Positions 24,327 to 35,700 are shown, counted from the stretch's first letter. The stretch is DNA of 64,000 nt from Rhyacophila brunnea (GCA_022495005.1 JAGYXB010001072.1:1240001-1304000); one strand, 5' to 3'. The notes: generated from the letters alone by a model not told the origin. Program-made: numbers and translations.

Positions 24327-24356
24327 TATCTGTACCTCAGAGGCAGACGGATGCAA
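24327..24356. repeat. Left copy of a 30-bp inverted repeat
   Basis: TATCTGTACCTCAGAGGCAG followed by ACGGATGCAA is repeated perfectly in inverse orientation at 26084-26113. Weaker copies of its core (GGATTTGCATCCTTCTGCCT) are at 24556-24579 and 25932-25955. Just outside lie direct repeats: ATGGATGGGATATTTATA at 24311-24328 and ATGGATGGATATTTATA at about 26116-26132. These may be the ends of another element nested in the Helitron. Confidence 0.8.
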
Positions 24357-24702
24357 ATCCAAATACCCAATTGTTCAGGAGAGCCAAAAAACAATTTTTA
24401 TTTTAAACGAATACTCATAACTTCTAAGAAAATATACATAGAATGATCATTATTTTTTTTATTCTAATTCAATTAAAGTACTTCTGGAATATGTAAGAAA
24501 ATAATAAATATAATACAATTTTATATCTAAAAAAATAAAATAAAAAACGTAGTGTGGATTTGCATCCTTCTGCCTCTAAAGATATTTTGTTAATGTGGAT
24601 TTGCATCTTATTTACCTAGCCAAAATAAAACAATTTATAAGTTAAAAAAATTTATAGGTATAAATATAACAAAGCAAAACACATTTTTTTTTAAAATTTT
24701 AT

Positions 24703-25917
24703 TATGTCATCATCATCACCAGCCTGAATCTATTCACTGCTGGATGAAGGCCTCGCTAATCTCCAAGCTGATTCCACTTCTCTCGTTCTTGTGCGTTGCG
24801 TTGCCAAGTTTTTCCGCAGAACTTTATCATTTCATCGATCCAGTGGCCTCTAGGTCTACCTTGCGGATGTTTTTTACCTCTTGGATATACCACTGGATGA
24901 CTAAATTTGTCCAACGATTGTCCTTTCTTCGAGCCATGTTCCACCCCATTTCCATTTGAGGTTTTTAGCAAACTCTATCACATCATTAATCCTTGTGTGT
25001 TCCCTTATCCACTCATTCCTTTTTTTGTCTTTTTGCGTTATGCCCAGCATGCACCTTTCCATACCACGTTGTGCTACTCTAAGTTTCTGGATCTCTCTTT
25101 TACTTAGGCTCAATGTTTCACACGCATGTGGTTACGGGAAGTACACACTGGTTGAACACTTTGCACTTTAGGCATTTTCGAAGAAATTATTCAGGCGGCC
25201 AAAAGCACTCCAGCCTAGCTTTACTCTGCGAACAATTTCATCAAATATACATCCATCTATAGACACTTATTGTGCCAGATAGATGTAGTTTTTCACCTGT
25301 TCGAGCTGAATGCCATTGATGAGGATTTCTTCTTGGCCCGCAAAGCAGTTTAACATGACTTTATTCTTTGATACATTTATTTTCAAGCCTACTTTGTTGC
25401 TTACTCCAGCGAGTTACTGCATTCTGCTTTGGAGGCCTTCTGAGTCTTGCAAACTACTATTTATTGTTATCGGCAAAGCGTAGATGACTCACGTATTCTC
25501 CATTTATGGGGACCCGTGTCATTCCAGTCAAGTTGTCTAAATAAGTCTTTAAATGTAGCTGTAAATAGTTTAGGTGAGATTGTATCACCTTGTTGGACTC
25601 CTTTGCTGATAGGAAATGCGCGATGGTTTATGGAGATGTTGTTGCGCTACTGTATATATTATTTAAAATATTTATATAGCGCCCGGGGATTCCTCGATTT
25701 CTGAGTGCATCGAGTATTGAAAATTTCTTTATGGAATCGAACGCTTTCTCATCGTCTATAAAACCCATGGATAGCGGCAGCTTGTATTCCTGTTACCGCT
25801 CTGATTTCTCTGATGACTTGGATAATATAGTCCATAGTGCTGTATCCTCCTCTAAAGCTCGTTCTCCTGGCTGGTTCTCGTCTAGTACATATTGCAGACG
25901 GTTTGAGAGAATTTTAT
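24703..25917 (-). mobile_element. 5'-truncated RTE-type LINE with reverse transcriptase remnant
   Basis: Reading down the minus strand from 25917: an ILSNRLQYVLDENQPGE start, a GGYSTMDYIIQVIREI block, LPLSMGFIDDEKAFDS (the first RT aspartate motif), and YVSHLRFADN where RTE elements have FADD. An RT thumb-like INGIQLEQVKNYIYL follows, then the C-terminal IQKLRVAQRGMERCMLGITQ and GRPRGHWIDEMIKF blocks. It ends near 24707 in an inverted TGATGATGATGA tail. Many frameshifts and stops, so it is dead. AATTTTAT occurs at both edges (24695-24702 and 25910-25917) and may be the target duplication. It shares its 3' end with the copies at 17215 and 56625. All frames listed at 24744-26025 are parts or shadows of it. 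Confidence 0.9.
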
Positions 25918-26083
25918 CTTAGTGGATTATTGGATTTGCATCCTTCTGCCTCTAAGGTAGGTATGGCACTTGCATCTTTATTCTATGCATATCTTGGACT
26001 AGGACTTTCATCTCTCTGCCACTAATAGATAAAGCCTTTAGCATGACGATTCTTAAAAAAACTCATTTTCCGCAAAAACGGAG

Positions 26084-26113
26084 TTGCATCCGTCTGCCTC
26101 TGAGGTACAGATA
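26084..26113. repeat. Right copy of the 30-bp inverted repeat
   Basis: Perfect inverse of 24327-24356; see that entry for the arrangement and flanking direct repeats. Confidence 0.8.
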
Positions 26114-26359
26114 TTATGGATGGATATTTATATTATATAGAAAAAAAGCCTTAAAATAATAAATTGAATATGTACTACTTTTTAAGATATTTAAATGCAA
26201 TACATGTATAAAAATATACTATATTATGTTAAAAATAAAAATCTCCAATATTATATTTTTTTAAATTTAATCCTTTGCACTCTACGTATTGAATTTAGAA
26301 TTTTTATTTTCAAATATTAAACCTTTCCACTCCTGGGCAGCGCCGGGTGATACGGCTAG

Positions 26360-27970
26360 TTTTATAAAGATAACTCGTAGAAAATCGGAAACACCATATA
26401 TTAAAAAAACAGTGACATTATTTTTTTTAGCGTAATGCCTTGTTTACACATTCTTAGTATTCATTACTCTCATTAATGCTGTCATTTATAAATAAGCTAC
26501 ATTAGTAACAACGTCAATGCGAGTGAATTAGTAAGTAACCTATCCTACCGATAATCTGACCTTATACCCCTACGTATAAGGTCAACTTCTCAGTAGTACG
26601 ATTTCAATAAATTTTAATGACGCCACAACGCTAATATAAATGCTGGAATCGTATTTTTTTAGTTATACTTATAAAACATTGATTGGATTTTTGTTTTTTC
26701 GTTTTATTATCTTTAAAATTATTTAATAAAGACAATGAAGTCAAAATAGACAAAAACGCAGCTCCGACCTTTTAAGTAAGAGGTGACGCTATTTACTAAT
26801 CGTTAGTACGAACCTCCACTATAACTCCAGTCACGAGTTTTCACATAATGAATAAGATTTTTTCTACAGCTACCAACCGGGAAATTAATGGGAACTGGCT
26901 TACCCTACTGTGTTACCGATTTTTTAATGTGTGGAAAAATATGGTATAAACTTAAATATGTGTTATTTTCAATAATTACGTTTGTATCATAATAATAGGC
27001 ATTACAGTTTGCCACGTAAATATAACGCGCATTCAATATTTGAGGGCTCTCGTGTTTTACTTGGGTATTATGGCTATGGTTTTTACATTTTTGTCTTATT
27101 GACCTATTACTTGGCTACCAAGCACAGTAATGTAATACAAAAAGATAATAAAAAGCCTTCAAGATAAAATGCTACATCATCTTAGATATGGACCGTCGAG
27201 AAGGTAATGAGACAATGTCCTAAATAAAAAGTCAGGATTTTTTGTAGAATAACAATGGTTCTAGTTTTAATCCATATGCTTTGATAGACATCTATTTGAT
27301 TTCTTTGCATATTCTGGGCACGTCAATGGCGCAATGATTACCTGAATTGGCTACAACTTGTTTATAGCCCCTCGTATGCGTCGAAGAGCCATCTTATCGA
27401 TATGAACGAGTCTGCAAAAAAATGACAGCATGCGATCCTGATTTATCGCTACTAATCGCTTTAATCGCTGCTCGGCTCAGCACAGCGGATGACCTATTGG
27501 GCTTAAGCATACGATGGTTATGATTGGTGAAGGTGCAACGTCGAGGAAGTGAACATGGCATCCGCGTCACAAACAATGAAACCAATACTTTTATATCGAT
27601 GTATTTTTGATATTTTTAAAACATTCAGAAGTTATAAAAATACTAACTATAACTTGTGTAACAATATTACCTATTGATCTATAGCTGTATCGACGTAGAT
27701 GGGATGATCACATTACCAATAAGGAGGTTTTATGACAAACGAATATGAATTATGATAAGATAACTTTTAACTACTACAAAATATAGAAAAGCTACATACT
27801 TCGGCCCTATTTTCCACGGAGAATGCAATGAAAAGTAGTGGGCAGTATTGTGTATTGGAATTGTTTAATAAAATGCCTCAATGTTTCAATTCTAGCAAAG
27901 AACACCAGCACAACTGCGAATTGCTTTTGCCGTACCCATGGTGCTACTGTAGATTGATTGAATGATGTAC
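26360..27970. other. Stretch without a recognised gene
   Basis: AT-rich. A more balanced patch at 27365-27590 is open on the minus strand for 63 codons. It contains repeated AATCGCT words and no recognisable domain. Confidence 0.5.
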
Positions 27971-27978
27971 ATTGTACC

Positions 27979-28588
27979 TAGAGATGGGTTTCGGGAATTC
28001 CCGAGAAATTTTCGAGATTTTCCATCCCGAATCTCGAGAATTGAAATTTTTAACATTTCGGGAAATCCTGGATCTCGATAATCTTTTCTCGGGATTCAGG
28101 ATTTCTTTACTATCAAATATTAATTGAAAAAAAAACGGTTTTCTATGTGAAATAAGTGGACAGAAAACACAAAACATTCAAAGACTGATCGGTGCATTTA
28201 ACACAATTAAGCCAACGTCGACTCAAAATGAGCGCAATTTTTGCAACATCAGGGAGTTTTATGTCTCAAAAGCGTATGCGATTGTCAGACGCAGCGGATG
28301 ACAGTCTGTGTTTTCTGAAATTATATTTTAATAAGTAATGTTTTGAATTATTTTTGTTTTCCTACTTCTATTTTTTTCTATAAAAAAAAATCATTTTTGT
28401 TTGGAATTTGTCTGTTTTTACACTGATTTCAGAATTTTTACAGGTTTTTTTTTAAAAATTTCCCGATATCTCGAGAATTCTCGAGAATTCTTTTCTGGCA
28501 ATCTTGAATCTCGAGAATTCAAAATTTCATCATTTCGGGAAATCCCGAATCTCGAGATTGAGATTTTCTCGGGAAATACCCAACTATA
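27979..28588 (+). mobile_element. hAT element with perfect duplication and transposase remnant
   Basis: Ends are TAGAGATGGGTTTCGGGAAT on the left and, read inward from the right, TATAGTTGGGTATTTCCCGA. Both are typical hAT termini, followed by subterminal repeats rich in TCTCGAGA and TTTCGGGA words. ATTGTACC flanks both sides exactly (27971-27978 and 28589-28596). The middle keeps the end of a transposase gene (28189-28338), so it is an internally deleted derivative of an autonomous element. The frames at 27944-28177, 28401-28589 and 28418-28627 translate the terminal repeats and are not genes. Confidence 0.95.
28189..28338 (+). pseudogene. C-terminal remnant of a hAT transposase
   Basis: After a TGA at 28186-28188, 49 codons run to a TAA at 28336-28338. 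ATSGSFMSQKRMRLSDAADD followed by SLCFLKLYFNK matches the C-terminal dimerisation-region signature of hAT transposases (S-GS/AG.....KR-RLSD....L-FLK). The DNA-binding and catalytic parts are absent, so it cannot encode an active enzyme. Position inside hAT ends with an 8-bp duplication supports the call. Confidence 0.8.
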
Positions 28589-28596
28589 ATTGTACC

Positions 28597-29734
28597 TAGT
28601 ATAATCACGATTAAATTTGCACTCCAATACGGAGCTAATTCGTTAATGTGGATGTATACATATTATTATAGACATCATGAATGAAATAATGATTGTCATT
28701 CAATTCCTAGAAAATTGAGAATCTAGTTCGGCCTTGGGATTCAAATCAAACATAGATGTCACCAAATAGTTCTACAAACTAGAAAGAAAAAGTAAACAGT
28801 AATTAAGCTACCATTAAATGGCTGAATAATGAGATAAACGTAGAGTTGTTCAATTATTAAGAAGTGCGTTCACAGTTTGCAAGAAACTCGGCGGGAAGTT
28901 GCGACATGCAATTTAATTGATACATTACATTAAATGTCTCATGCGAATTGCCTTTAACATTATAAGTGCATGTAATTAATTTGCAAGTACGCGGAGACAT
29001 GTATTTATGAAGAGTACAGGAACGACAACTCAGTATAGTATAATGTAGGTATTTAGTGTATGTTGTCATTGCTAATTGCCATCTTCTTTTCTTTTGAGAA
29101 AATAAGTCTGTCAATCAGGAGATGCTTGAATATAAAGATAAGTAGCATTAGTCATAGACGTCAATCACACTAATTAAATGGGTTTTGCAAGACATTAAAT
29201 TAACCTGACTCAACAATGTGGAATTGGACCTACTTTTATATCTGTAGGATGTTCAATAATATTCAAATTAATAATCAATAATTATTCAGCGATATATTGT
29301 TCCTGGAAATCGGCAGACATACAGCTAGAAAGAGACAAATCAAGTCATCCAGTGGTATCTAAGCTCACGTCAACACGTCGAATTTGTATGTGTGATTTGG
29401 TTGTCATTCATCAAACACATGTACAGTGTCACTAATTTATCTGGAGAATCGATGGGGGAGCCACAGTCGAAAACTACCCAATCAAGACTTGCAAATGAAC
29501 AGAATTTGACAGTGGAATGACGTATTCAATATGGCGTCATTGTAATTTCAGTTTTGTCCTCTACAGATAAGTTTGTGGGATTGTAATATTTAATGTACAT
29601 ATCATTGGTGCGACATTTTTGATAGGTAGATGAAAATTATCTGTTTGTCGTATGACGTAACAATTTTCACTTGACATGCGCCGTAAATTTCGCATCAGTG
29701 AATGTGCAGATGCTATTTTTCATTCGTTTCAGGT
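28597..29734. other. Stretch without a recognised gene
   Basis: AT-rich. The 85-codon minus frame at 28857-29114 has no recognisable domain and lies in ordinary AT-rich sequence. Confidence 0.5.
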
Positions 29735-30062
29735 AGCTGCGTGACGAAACTGTCCCGGCTTTTCATATCCTTTGCCTTATTACTGAGGATGGTGAAATTA
29801 CAAGCATTGCCAACAATTTCCTTCAATTTAGAGCGATCCTGCGCTGATCTTGTCGCAGCGCAACCTCCTCCTTCCGACGCTACCAGAGATCACTCCTTTC
29901 TCGAGGCTTCTCGGATCTTTTCTTACCACGTGACTGAAGAATTGGAGAATGCGCCTTAAGTAGTTGGCCAGGAGACGATATTGATTGTTGCCATCTCTGC
30001 CGGTTTTTATGCGCTAGCACCACATCTCAAACTCGTAAAATTTCTTCCTGTCGGACTCTGAA
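29735..30062 (-). mobile_element. Decayed LINE C-terminus, same family as 16784-17085
   Basis: The minus strand reads YLRRILQFFSHVVRKDPRSL then EKGVISGSVGRRR, the C-terminal block of this LINE group, with frameshifts after it. The plus frame 29702-29959 is its shadow. Dead, 5'-truncated. Confidence 0.65.
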
Positions 30063-30105
30063 GGGTTCTGAAAGTTCTCTGAAAGGGTTCTCTGAAAGGT
30101 CCAGG
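30058..30105 (+). repeat. Short tandem repeat of a GTTCTCTGAAAG unit
   Basis: Three to four imperfect copies of a 12-14-bp unit, GGGTTCTCTGAAAG, in a row. A B-box-like GGGTTCAATACC follows at about 30107, so a SINE may start nearby, but no A box is convincing. Confidence 0.6.
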
Positions 30106-30827
30106 GTTCAATACCGTGTATTGAAAATATTAGCGTTTTAACGTGTCTTTTATATGTGATTTTTGTGATACGATTCTTTCATATTTTATTCGCCTGATCT
30201 TCTTCTCGCAGCATCGATCACTCGTTCCAATTGGTTTAGTCTACCAATCCCTTAATACGATAGGAATATGACAAACATAATATTATGTAATACAATTTAC
30301 AAAATCTAAAAGGAATGTGTGTACCTACTTAGCTAATATAAAGTATACCACGCAATTGACACGATTCTCGACTGAAACCCTCTCAATTAATTTGCTACTT
30401 GTATAATGTTGCTTTGCTTATTGGTTTAGGTTTAACATTCTACGGTGGGACATTTAAATCACTTGAGTCAGATGAGTTAAATGCTCCGTTTGCATGTGAT
30501 TATAGCTCATGAAAGCTACGCATTAGACTCCGTAATGATACGGATCTAATAAATAATTATACAGAGTGGGAAGGAAAAAACTGACAGAGTTAATGTAAGC
30601 TTAAGAAATTAATACGTTACTTATACACATAAGATGAATGGCGGTTATTTTGCATTATACCAACATCCATTTAATATGACCATTAAAAATATAACTATAC
30701 TTATAAGAAATAAAGAATTTGAGTTGTTTGTTGTCCTAAGTAATTTGCTGATGCCTATTGGCAGGGCGATAATAAATTGAGTTCAACCAAACCTGTCAAT
30801 ACTCTTGTTGATAGTGTTTAGCTAATA
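30106..30827. other. Stretch without a recognised gene
   Basis: AT-rich; nothing recognised. Confidence 0.5.
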
Positions 30828-30840
30828 AAGCAATAGGTAT

Positions 30841-31455
30841 TCTTCTTCTTCTTATTTTCCACCCTGTCACGTCCCAACATTGGGGCATAGGGCAAGCACA
30901 AGTTGGCGCCACTTCCCTCGGTCCATCGCCAACTCTTGCGCCTCCCGCCACGTCAGACCTGCAGCACGCAGGTCGCTCTTGTAGCACAGCTGCAGGGTGA
31001 GGGAGGGCCGGCCACGGCGACGGAACCCTTGAGGCCAAGGTGCCACAGTTGCCGATGATGGTGGTAGTGAGCTTGGAATACGCATGGGTGTGGCGGGCTC
31101 TGCGTTCAACCAACTTGGAGTCGCATGGAGGTCAAGGCTGTATTTTGTGAGGACCAAATGTCGTTTGTTTAACGCGTGCATGCTACCTGTGCTCCTGTAT
31201 GGCTGTGAGACATGGCATCTTACTAAGCTTCAAGAGTCTCGGCTTTTGAGCTTTGAGAATCGATGTCTCCGTCGATCTTAGGGGTACATTGGTACGACCG
31301 CGTTACAAACACCCGAGTTCGAGAGCAGACAGAACAGCCTTCAGTGATTGAAGTTATCACGAAGATACGCTTTACGTGGCTGGGACACGTATTCCGGATG
31401 CCGGCAAAGAGTGCGGCACTTCGTACCCTTGTGGCACAGCCTCAAGGGTTCCGTC
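30841..31455. mobile_element. LINE insertion with 5' inversion (twin-primed structure)
   Basis: The left part (to about 31060) is the 3' end of a LINE on the minus strand. It has GFRRRGRPSLTL then LTWREAQELAMDRGKWRQLV, a stop at 30867-30869, and a GAAGAAGAAGAA tail at the edge. The right part (about 31084-31455) is the preceding section of the LINE polyprotein on the plus strand: ACMLPVLLYGCETWHLTKL, FENRCLRR, a frameshift, then FTWLGHVFRMPAKSAALRTL. Both halves contain CCTCAAGGGTTCCGTC at their joining point. The whole is flanked by AAGCAATAGGTAT on each side (30828-30840 and 31456-31468). A single insertion whose 5' half was inverted explains all of this. Not functional. Confidence 0.9.
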
Positions 31456-31468
31456 AAGCAATAGGTAT

Positions 31469-33500
31469 AGGGTAATAATATTCATAGCTAAGAACGAGTC
31501 GATTTGAATACTAATATAGATTGGTAGCCGATGTATTTTAGTTGAGTTTCATCAAGTGACAGTTGCATGAGAGGGCTACCACGCGGGCCCGGTAGCGCCA
31601 TAATTACTATGTGTGTGTGTGTGCGTGTGCCGTGCGTTACAGACAGAATGACAGACAGTCAAATCTAGACAAATATATAATGTAATATTATATTTAGCTT
31701 ACGTGGTGTACTTACTTCTTTGTTAAAAATATATATTACACGTATTGCGCATAAAAGCTCAAATACTTCAAGTTATCAAGAAACGCAACATTTCACATAT
31801 TACATAAAACGTTGTTGAGGTCAGTAGTACGAGTTTACGATTCAGAAACGGACATTAACTATCACATGTTACATGTAGGGATTTGCTCATAGAATATTAC
31901 GAAATATCTTAGGTCCTATCTACTAGGATAGCATCAGCTGGCGATGTCCCTACGACCAGGATCGTAGGTCAATGATAAACCTAACGTCAAATGGAGACCG
32001 CGTATTGTGGATACGGATTGTACGGACGGACGGACGGAGGAAATTAAGGAGGTCAGGCTTCGATTTGGGCTGTGCCATCATATAAGAAGAAGTAAATGTT
32101 TTCAGATTACAAACATAACCTATGTGAACGCTGCGTAGGCCACGTGATACATATATCAACCACCGACGAAACTCGCTACATTTACCAGACATAAAACCAG
32201 GGAACACAGAATTAATGCGAACTGAAAAACCTAACGGGTGTGCAAAGAATATGGGATAAACTTTAACACGTGTCAAGAATACGTCATTCTAAACTTGTCC
32301 TTCATTCTGGTAACTGCTCTCGGTTTATGCAGTGACGTTCATTAAATATTGGCGTATTTGAAGGTTACAACACATACTATTGCACGTATGTATATGATTT
32401 TTAATTTTCGTAGGATACTCACACATTCAAAACCCATAAAATGTAGTGTATTATCGCGTATCTGAATTATATTTATTAATCTTTTTGTGCATAAAACGGA
32501 TATTGTAGAAAGATTTACTAGCGTAAAAAGTAATGAACTGGAAAAGAAGAACGAAAGATCTGAAGAACACCATTAAAGAAGAAGAAAATTAAATTGGAAA
32601 CCAAAGCTAATATAAGAATACTACAAATAGTTATTTAACTTTTCAAAAGCTCACCCAGTAGGTATAAGCAAAGCGGATTTCTTTGAGCTAGTCCATAGAG
32701 ATGCAAGAATAGAGATATCCGTAGATTTATTTTAAAGGTAGACGCACAAGAAAGGTAGATTTGATTAATTACGTTGGTTATCTCGACCGTAATCAGCACG
32801 CGTATTGAGAGCATGAGATGTGTCACTATATCATTTTAATATTGCAGATGCTTAATGTGAGTGGGTAGAGTATAGTTCTGTTAATTTACTCAAGGAAAAC
32901 GGCATGAAATTATAATTGCATATAAGTCCTTACCATAGTACGTGAGGGTTTTACTTTGAAATTATTAAAGAATTTAAAGGGAACTACATCATTATATTTA
33001 TTTGATTTATTGGATGAAATTATTACCGTGCAGTCTCGTAGTAAAATACGAAATGTAGGTACAGTTCAATACAATTTATCGAAATATTACATTTAAAAAT
33101 CTAATAAAAATAATAATACGGCGAATTTAGATATCACTGTTACCCAGAAACATTCAGTTTTGAGTTAACTATACATTTTTATAACTACTCAATCCTCTAT
33201 CTATTGAGTGGTAAAATTGTCGTATCTAAATTAAAATTCATTCTGGAGTTATTCATAGAAATACGATCTTATTGCTAATGAAATTATGCATATGGACTGA
33301 AGTAGACTGTAGTGAAATACTTACTTACTACAGTTTTCAAAGGCTTTATATTTATTAGTTTTAAGTTTGCCCTATTTATACAAATAATGTCAGCCTCAGG
33401 TTTTCAGTGTGATTTCTGGGCTCATTGTTAATATTTTCCGAAATTATCTTTACCTTTATCAAATATTCTATTTTATGTTTTATGGTTAAGTTTTTTTTTC
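31469..33500. other. Stretch without a recognised gene; contains a GT microsatellite
   Basis: AT-rich. A GACGGACGGACGG tract lies at about 32022-32037. The 108-codon minus frame at 31950-32276 and the 63-codon frame at 32635-32826 show no recognisable domain. A GT-rich tract is at about 31610-31629. Confidence 0.5.
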
Positions 33501-33727
33501 CGACCATGTCCGATCCTGATAGGATTATATGGGCCTCCACAGAGTGGAGGTTTGTATTGACAGATTTTTTTTTTACGAGAAATGGATGTCAGCCACTTGC
33601 TACACCTATTAAGTCCATATCCTGACACATATAAATTGAAAAACAATATGTGTACTTGCCAGACCCAGGATTCGAACCTGGGACCCGCGAATTTATAGTT
33701 CAACGCTTAAGCCGCGCGGCCACCGTG
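33501..33727 (-). mobile_element. tRNA-derived SINE, family 1
   Basis: On the minus strand: A box TGGCCGCGCGGC (about 33713-33724), GCGGGTCCCAGG, B box GGTTCGAATCC (about 33670-33680), then TGGGTCTGGCAAGTACACAT, a body with GGAGGCCCATATAATCC, and an end at GGATCGGACATGGTCGG. The boxes are better preserved than in the copy at 12591-12795. The frames at 33425-33703 are by-products. Confidence 0.9.
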
Positions 33728-34074
33728 GGTATAATGCTTTAATTATCTCAAAATTATGATTTTTCACATACTACTGCCTGGTTTCAGGATGGCGTTATAT
33801 TTAAATTAAATGAATTTATTTTAACTTTGGGAATATTTCTAAAATATAATAAATAACTCTATATTTTGTAGTATAGCAAATGTAGGTATACCTACGTACT
33901 GTACGTACATAGGTATTATGTATTGTGAATATATTTTTCTGTATCCATAGTGCCACTGCAGAAAGATTTACATAAGTATTATATATTGTAAAATGCAAAA
34001 CAAATATTTAAGTTTGCTTTGTTTGCGTGAAAATGATTTCGTTGGGGTAACGTTATTCCTGCACCTGGCTAGCC
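33728..34074. other. Stretch without a recognised gene
   Basis: AT-rich; the frames at 33816-34193 have no domain outside the LINE scrap that follows. Confidence 0.5.
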
Positions 34075-34225
34075 TGTTCTTCAAACCAACGGGTTTCCGG
34101 CGTCCTGGAAGGCCGCTAATTACTATCTATACCTATAGAATGTCTTCGGCGGAGCTACGGGATGTTGCGGAACGATGCAAGAAGACTGGCTAGTGACGTG
34201 GATTATTGGAGACGCCGTGTGCGGA
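34075..34225 (+). mobile_element. LINE C-terminal scrap
   Basis: GFRRPGRPLITI (34094-34129) is followed, after a frameshift, by DARRLASDVDYWRRRVRTW (34175-34232). This is the LINE tail pattern of a Gly/Arg/Pro block and then a D..DR..WR..V block, as in the twin-primed copy at 30841. Very short and dead. Confidence 0.6.
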
Positions 34226-35419
34226 CATGGTCGAAGAACATTATATCTATATGATATAATATATAACCATTATTAAGCCCATATTGACATAACGCTCAGA
34301 AAACTGACAACCAAACCAAAGAAAACCATTACAACTGCGAATCGCTTTTTGCCGTACCTACCCATAGTGCCACTGTACCCGCGGATTGTTCATATATGAC
34401 AATACGCAATAAGGGGAGGGTCTGATATAATGTTATGATTAGTGATTAACGAGATACGGTGGTGCGTATAGAAAAAAACGCCATAGAACCAACAGAATAT
34501 AAAATCATTTTTTTCTGATGATAAAATATTCTTTGTGAACATTATACTGAAAAATGAATGAGGGAGGAGGGAAAACCTTCTGGCGTCATTTATGGTCTAC
34601 TTATGAAAAATTCCATATAACATGTGGCTGATTTTTTGTCATCGATTCACGTCGTTTTTATGCAGAAATGTACTATCGGACCCTCGACGCTTTGGTGGCC
34701 TTAAATATACTGAGAAGCTTATTCCATCCGGTGATTGAATTGCAAATTCAGCCTTATCCCATCGTTTACTAATCACTAACCGTAATAGACATTATAATAT
34801 ATTCACAATGATAGCTACATCTATTGCTAGTATTGTTATCGTGGAAGTGTAGTGGTCTTTTGATGTACGCACAGTACAAAAACATTTGTAACGATTTGCT
34901 ATACTTTCACTTGGCAAGGAAATGATTTGTTTAATATTCAATATGACTCTAAATCAGCTATAATGTCGGCCCATATCGCTGTACAAGACATTGTTGATTT
35001 TTTTTATATCACCGATTGAAGTCGCCGCTGAAATCAATTCTGCAAGGAATATACGATTATGTACATACATCAATTAAACTTTCCATATATCATTCGGGTA
35101 TATCATATTATTTAATACTAGGTTTTAGAAAGCCCATCTAAAGACTTACACAAAATATCTAAATTATTGTTAATTACTACATACGTTATGCTGGTACCTA
35201 TTTATTATTTAGAAACGTGTCTCAGTTATTAAAACAGATTGCATAAAGTCCCCATGTAAAGTTGGTAGGTATGTAATCTCATCATATTTTTTACCATTGC
35301 CAAGGAACATGTCTTCCATAGGTATGTAAAAATATTATGTGCACAATTAATATTTAATGAAGTCATCCAAATAGCTAGAATATATTCTGAAACCTAATTT
35401 GAAAATACATGTGACAAAT
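34226..35419. other. Stretch without a recognised gene
   Basis: AT-rich; nothing recognised beyond a short word (AATGAAGTCATCCAAAT) at about 35356 shared with 7788. Confidence 0.5.
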
Positions 35420-35520
35420 ATATAACTACTAGAAAAATAACGACATCTAGCGAGATTCGAATCCGCGCCCCCAGGAATTCGTGGCCACGTGCCCTAACCG
35501 CTAAGCTATGTGTGTCTTAT
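35420..35520 (-). mobile_element. tRNA-derived SINE head, family 2
   Basis: On the minus strand: A box TAGCTTAGCGGTTAGGGC (about 35491-35508) and B box GGATTCGAATC (about 35454-35464), then CTAGATGTCGTTATTTTTCT. The tail words resemble the copy at 52585-52675. It has the layout of a tRNA but runs straight into an AT-rich body. Confidence 0.75.
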
Positions 35521-35616
35521 CTAGTTGGGACGATATCAACTAGTTGTTCTTATAATTCTCACGAAAGCGCTTTCTAAATTACGTTATTGTTTTGGCAATA
35601 GGTATTGTTTATTATC

Positions 35617-35700
35617 CCACGATGGCCAAGCGGCTTGTAATTTCGTGATTTCAGGTTAGAATCTTGTAGGTAGTGTGTCCTTTATCGTATATAAAAATAA
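35617..35700 (+). mobile_element. tRNA-derived SINE head
   Basis: A box TGGCCAAGCGGCT (35623-35635) and B-box-like AGGTTAGAATCTT (35653-35665) on the plus strand. The Leu/Ser-type A box is like SINE family 1, but the body differs. Degenerate. Confidence 0.55.

Larger units (their letters stand above)
23855..26359 (+). mobile_element. Helitron-like element carrying a nested LINE
   Basis: The 5' end begins TCTATACCTACTATAATTTC and soon reaches a TTTGTTTGT tract, the usual start of lepidopteran Helitrons. The 3' end is a GC-rich hairpin (CCTGGGCAGCGCCGGG) followed by GATACGGCTAG and then T. This fits the Helitron CTRR terminus with insertion between A and T (A at 23854, T at 26360); there is no target duplication. 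No Rep/helicase frame is seen, so it is non-autonomous. About 1.2 kb of it is a later RTE LINE insertion. The 63-codon frame at 23889-24080 is in its GC-rich 5' part and is not a recognised gene. Assignment rests on ends only. Confidence 0.6.

Noticed and set aside
24744..26025. Multiple short frames on both strands
   Set aside because: All are pieces or shadows of one decayed RTE LINE on the minus strand.
32010..32095. Possible LINE 3' end with an AAGAAGAAG-like tail near 32085
   Set aside because: No LINE coding blocks could be read upstream in any frame.
33660..33727. Candidate tRNA genes at this and six other sites with A and B boxes
   Set aside because: Acceptor and other stems do not pair and the heads continue into SINE bodies, so they are SINEs and not tRNA genes.
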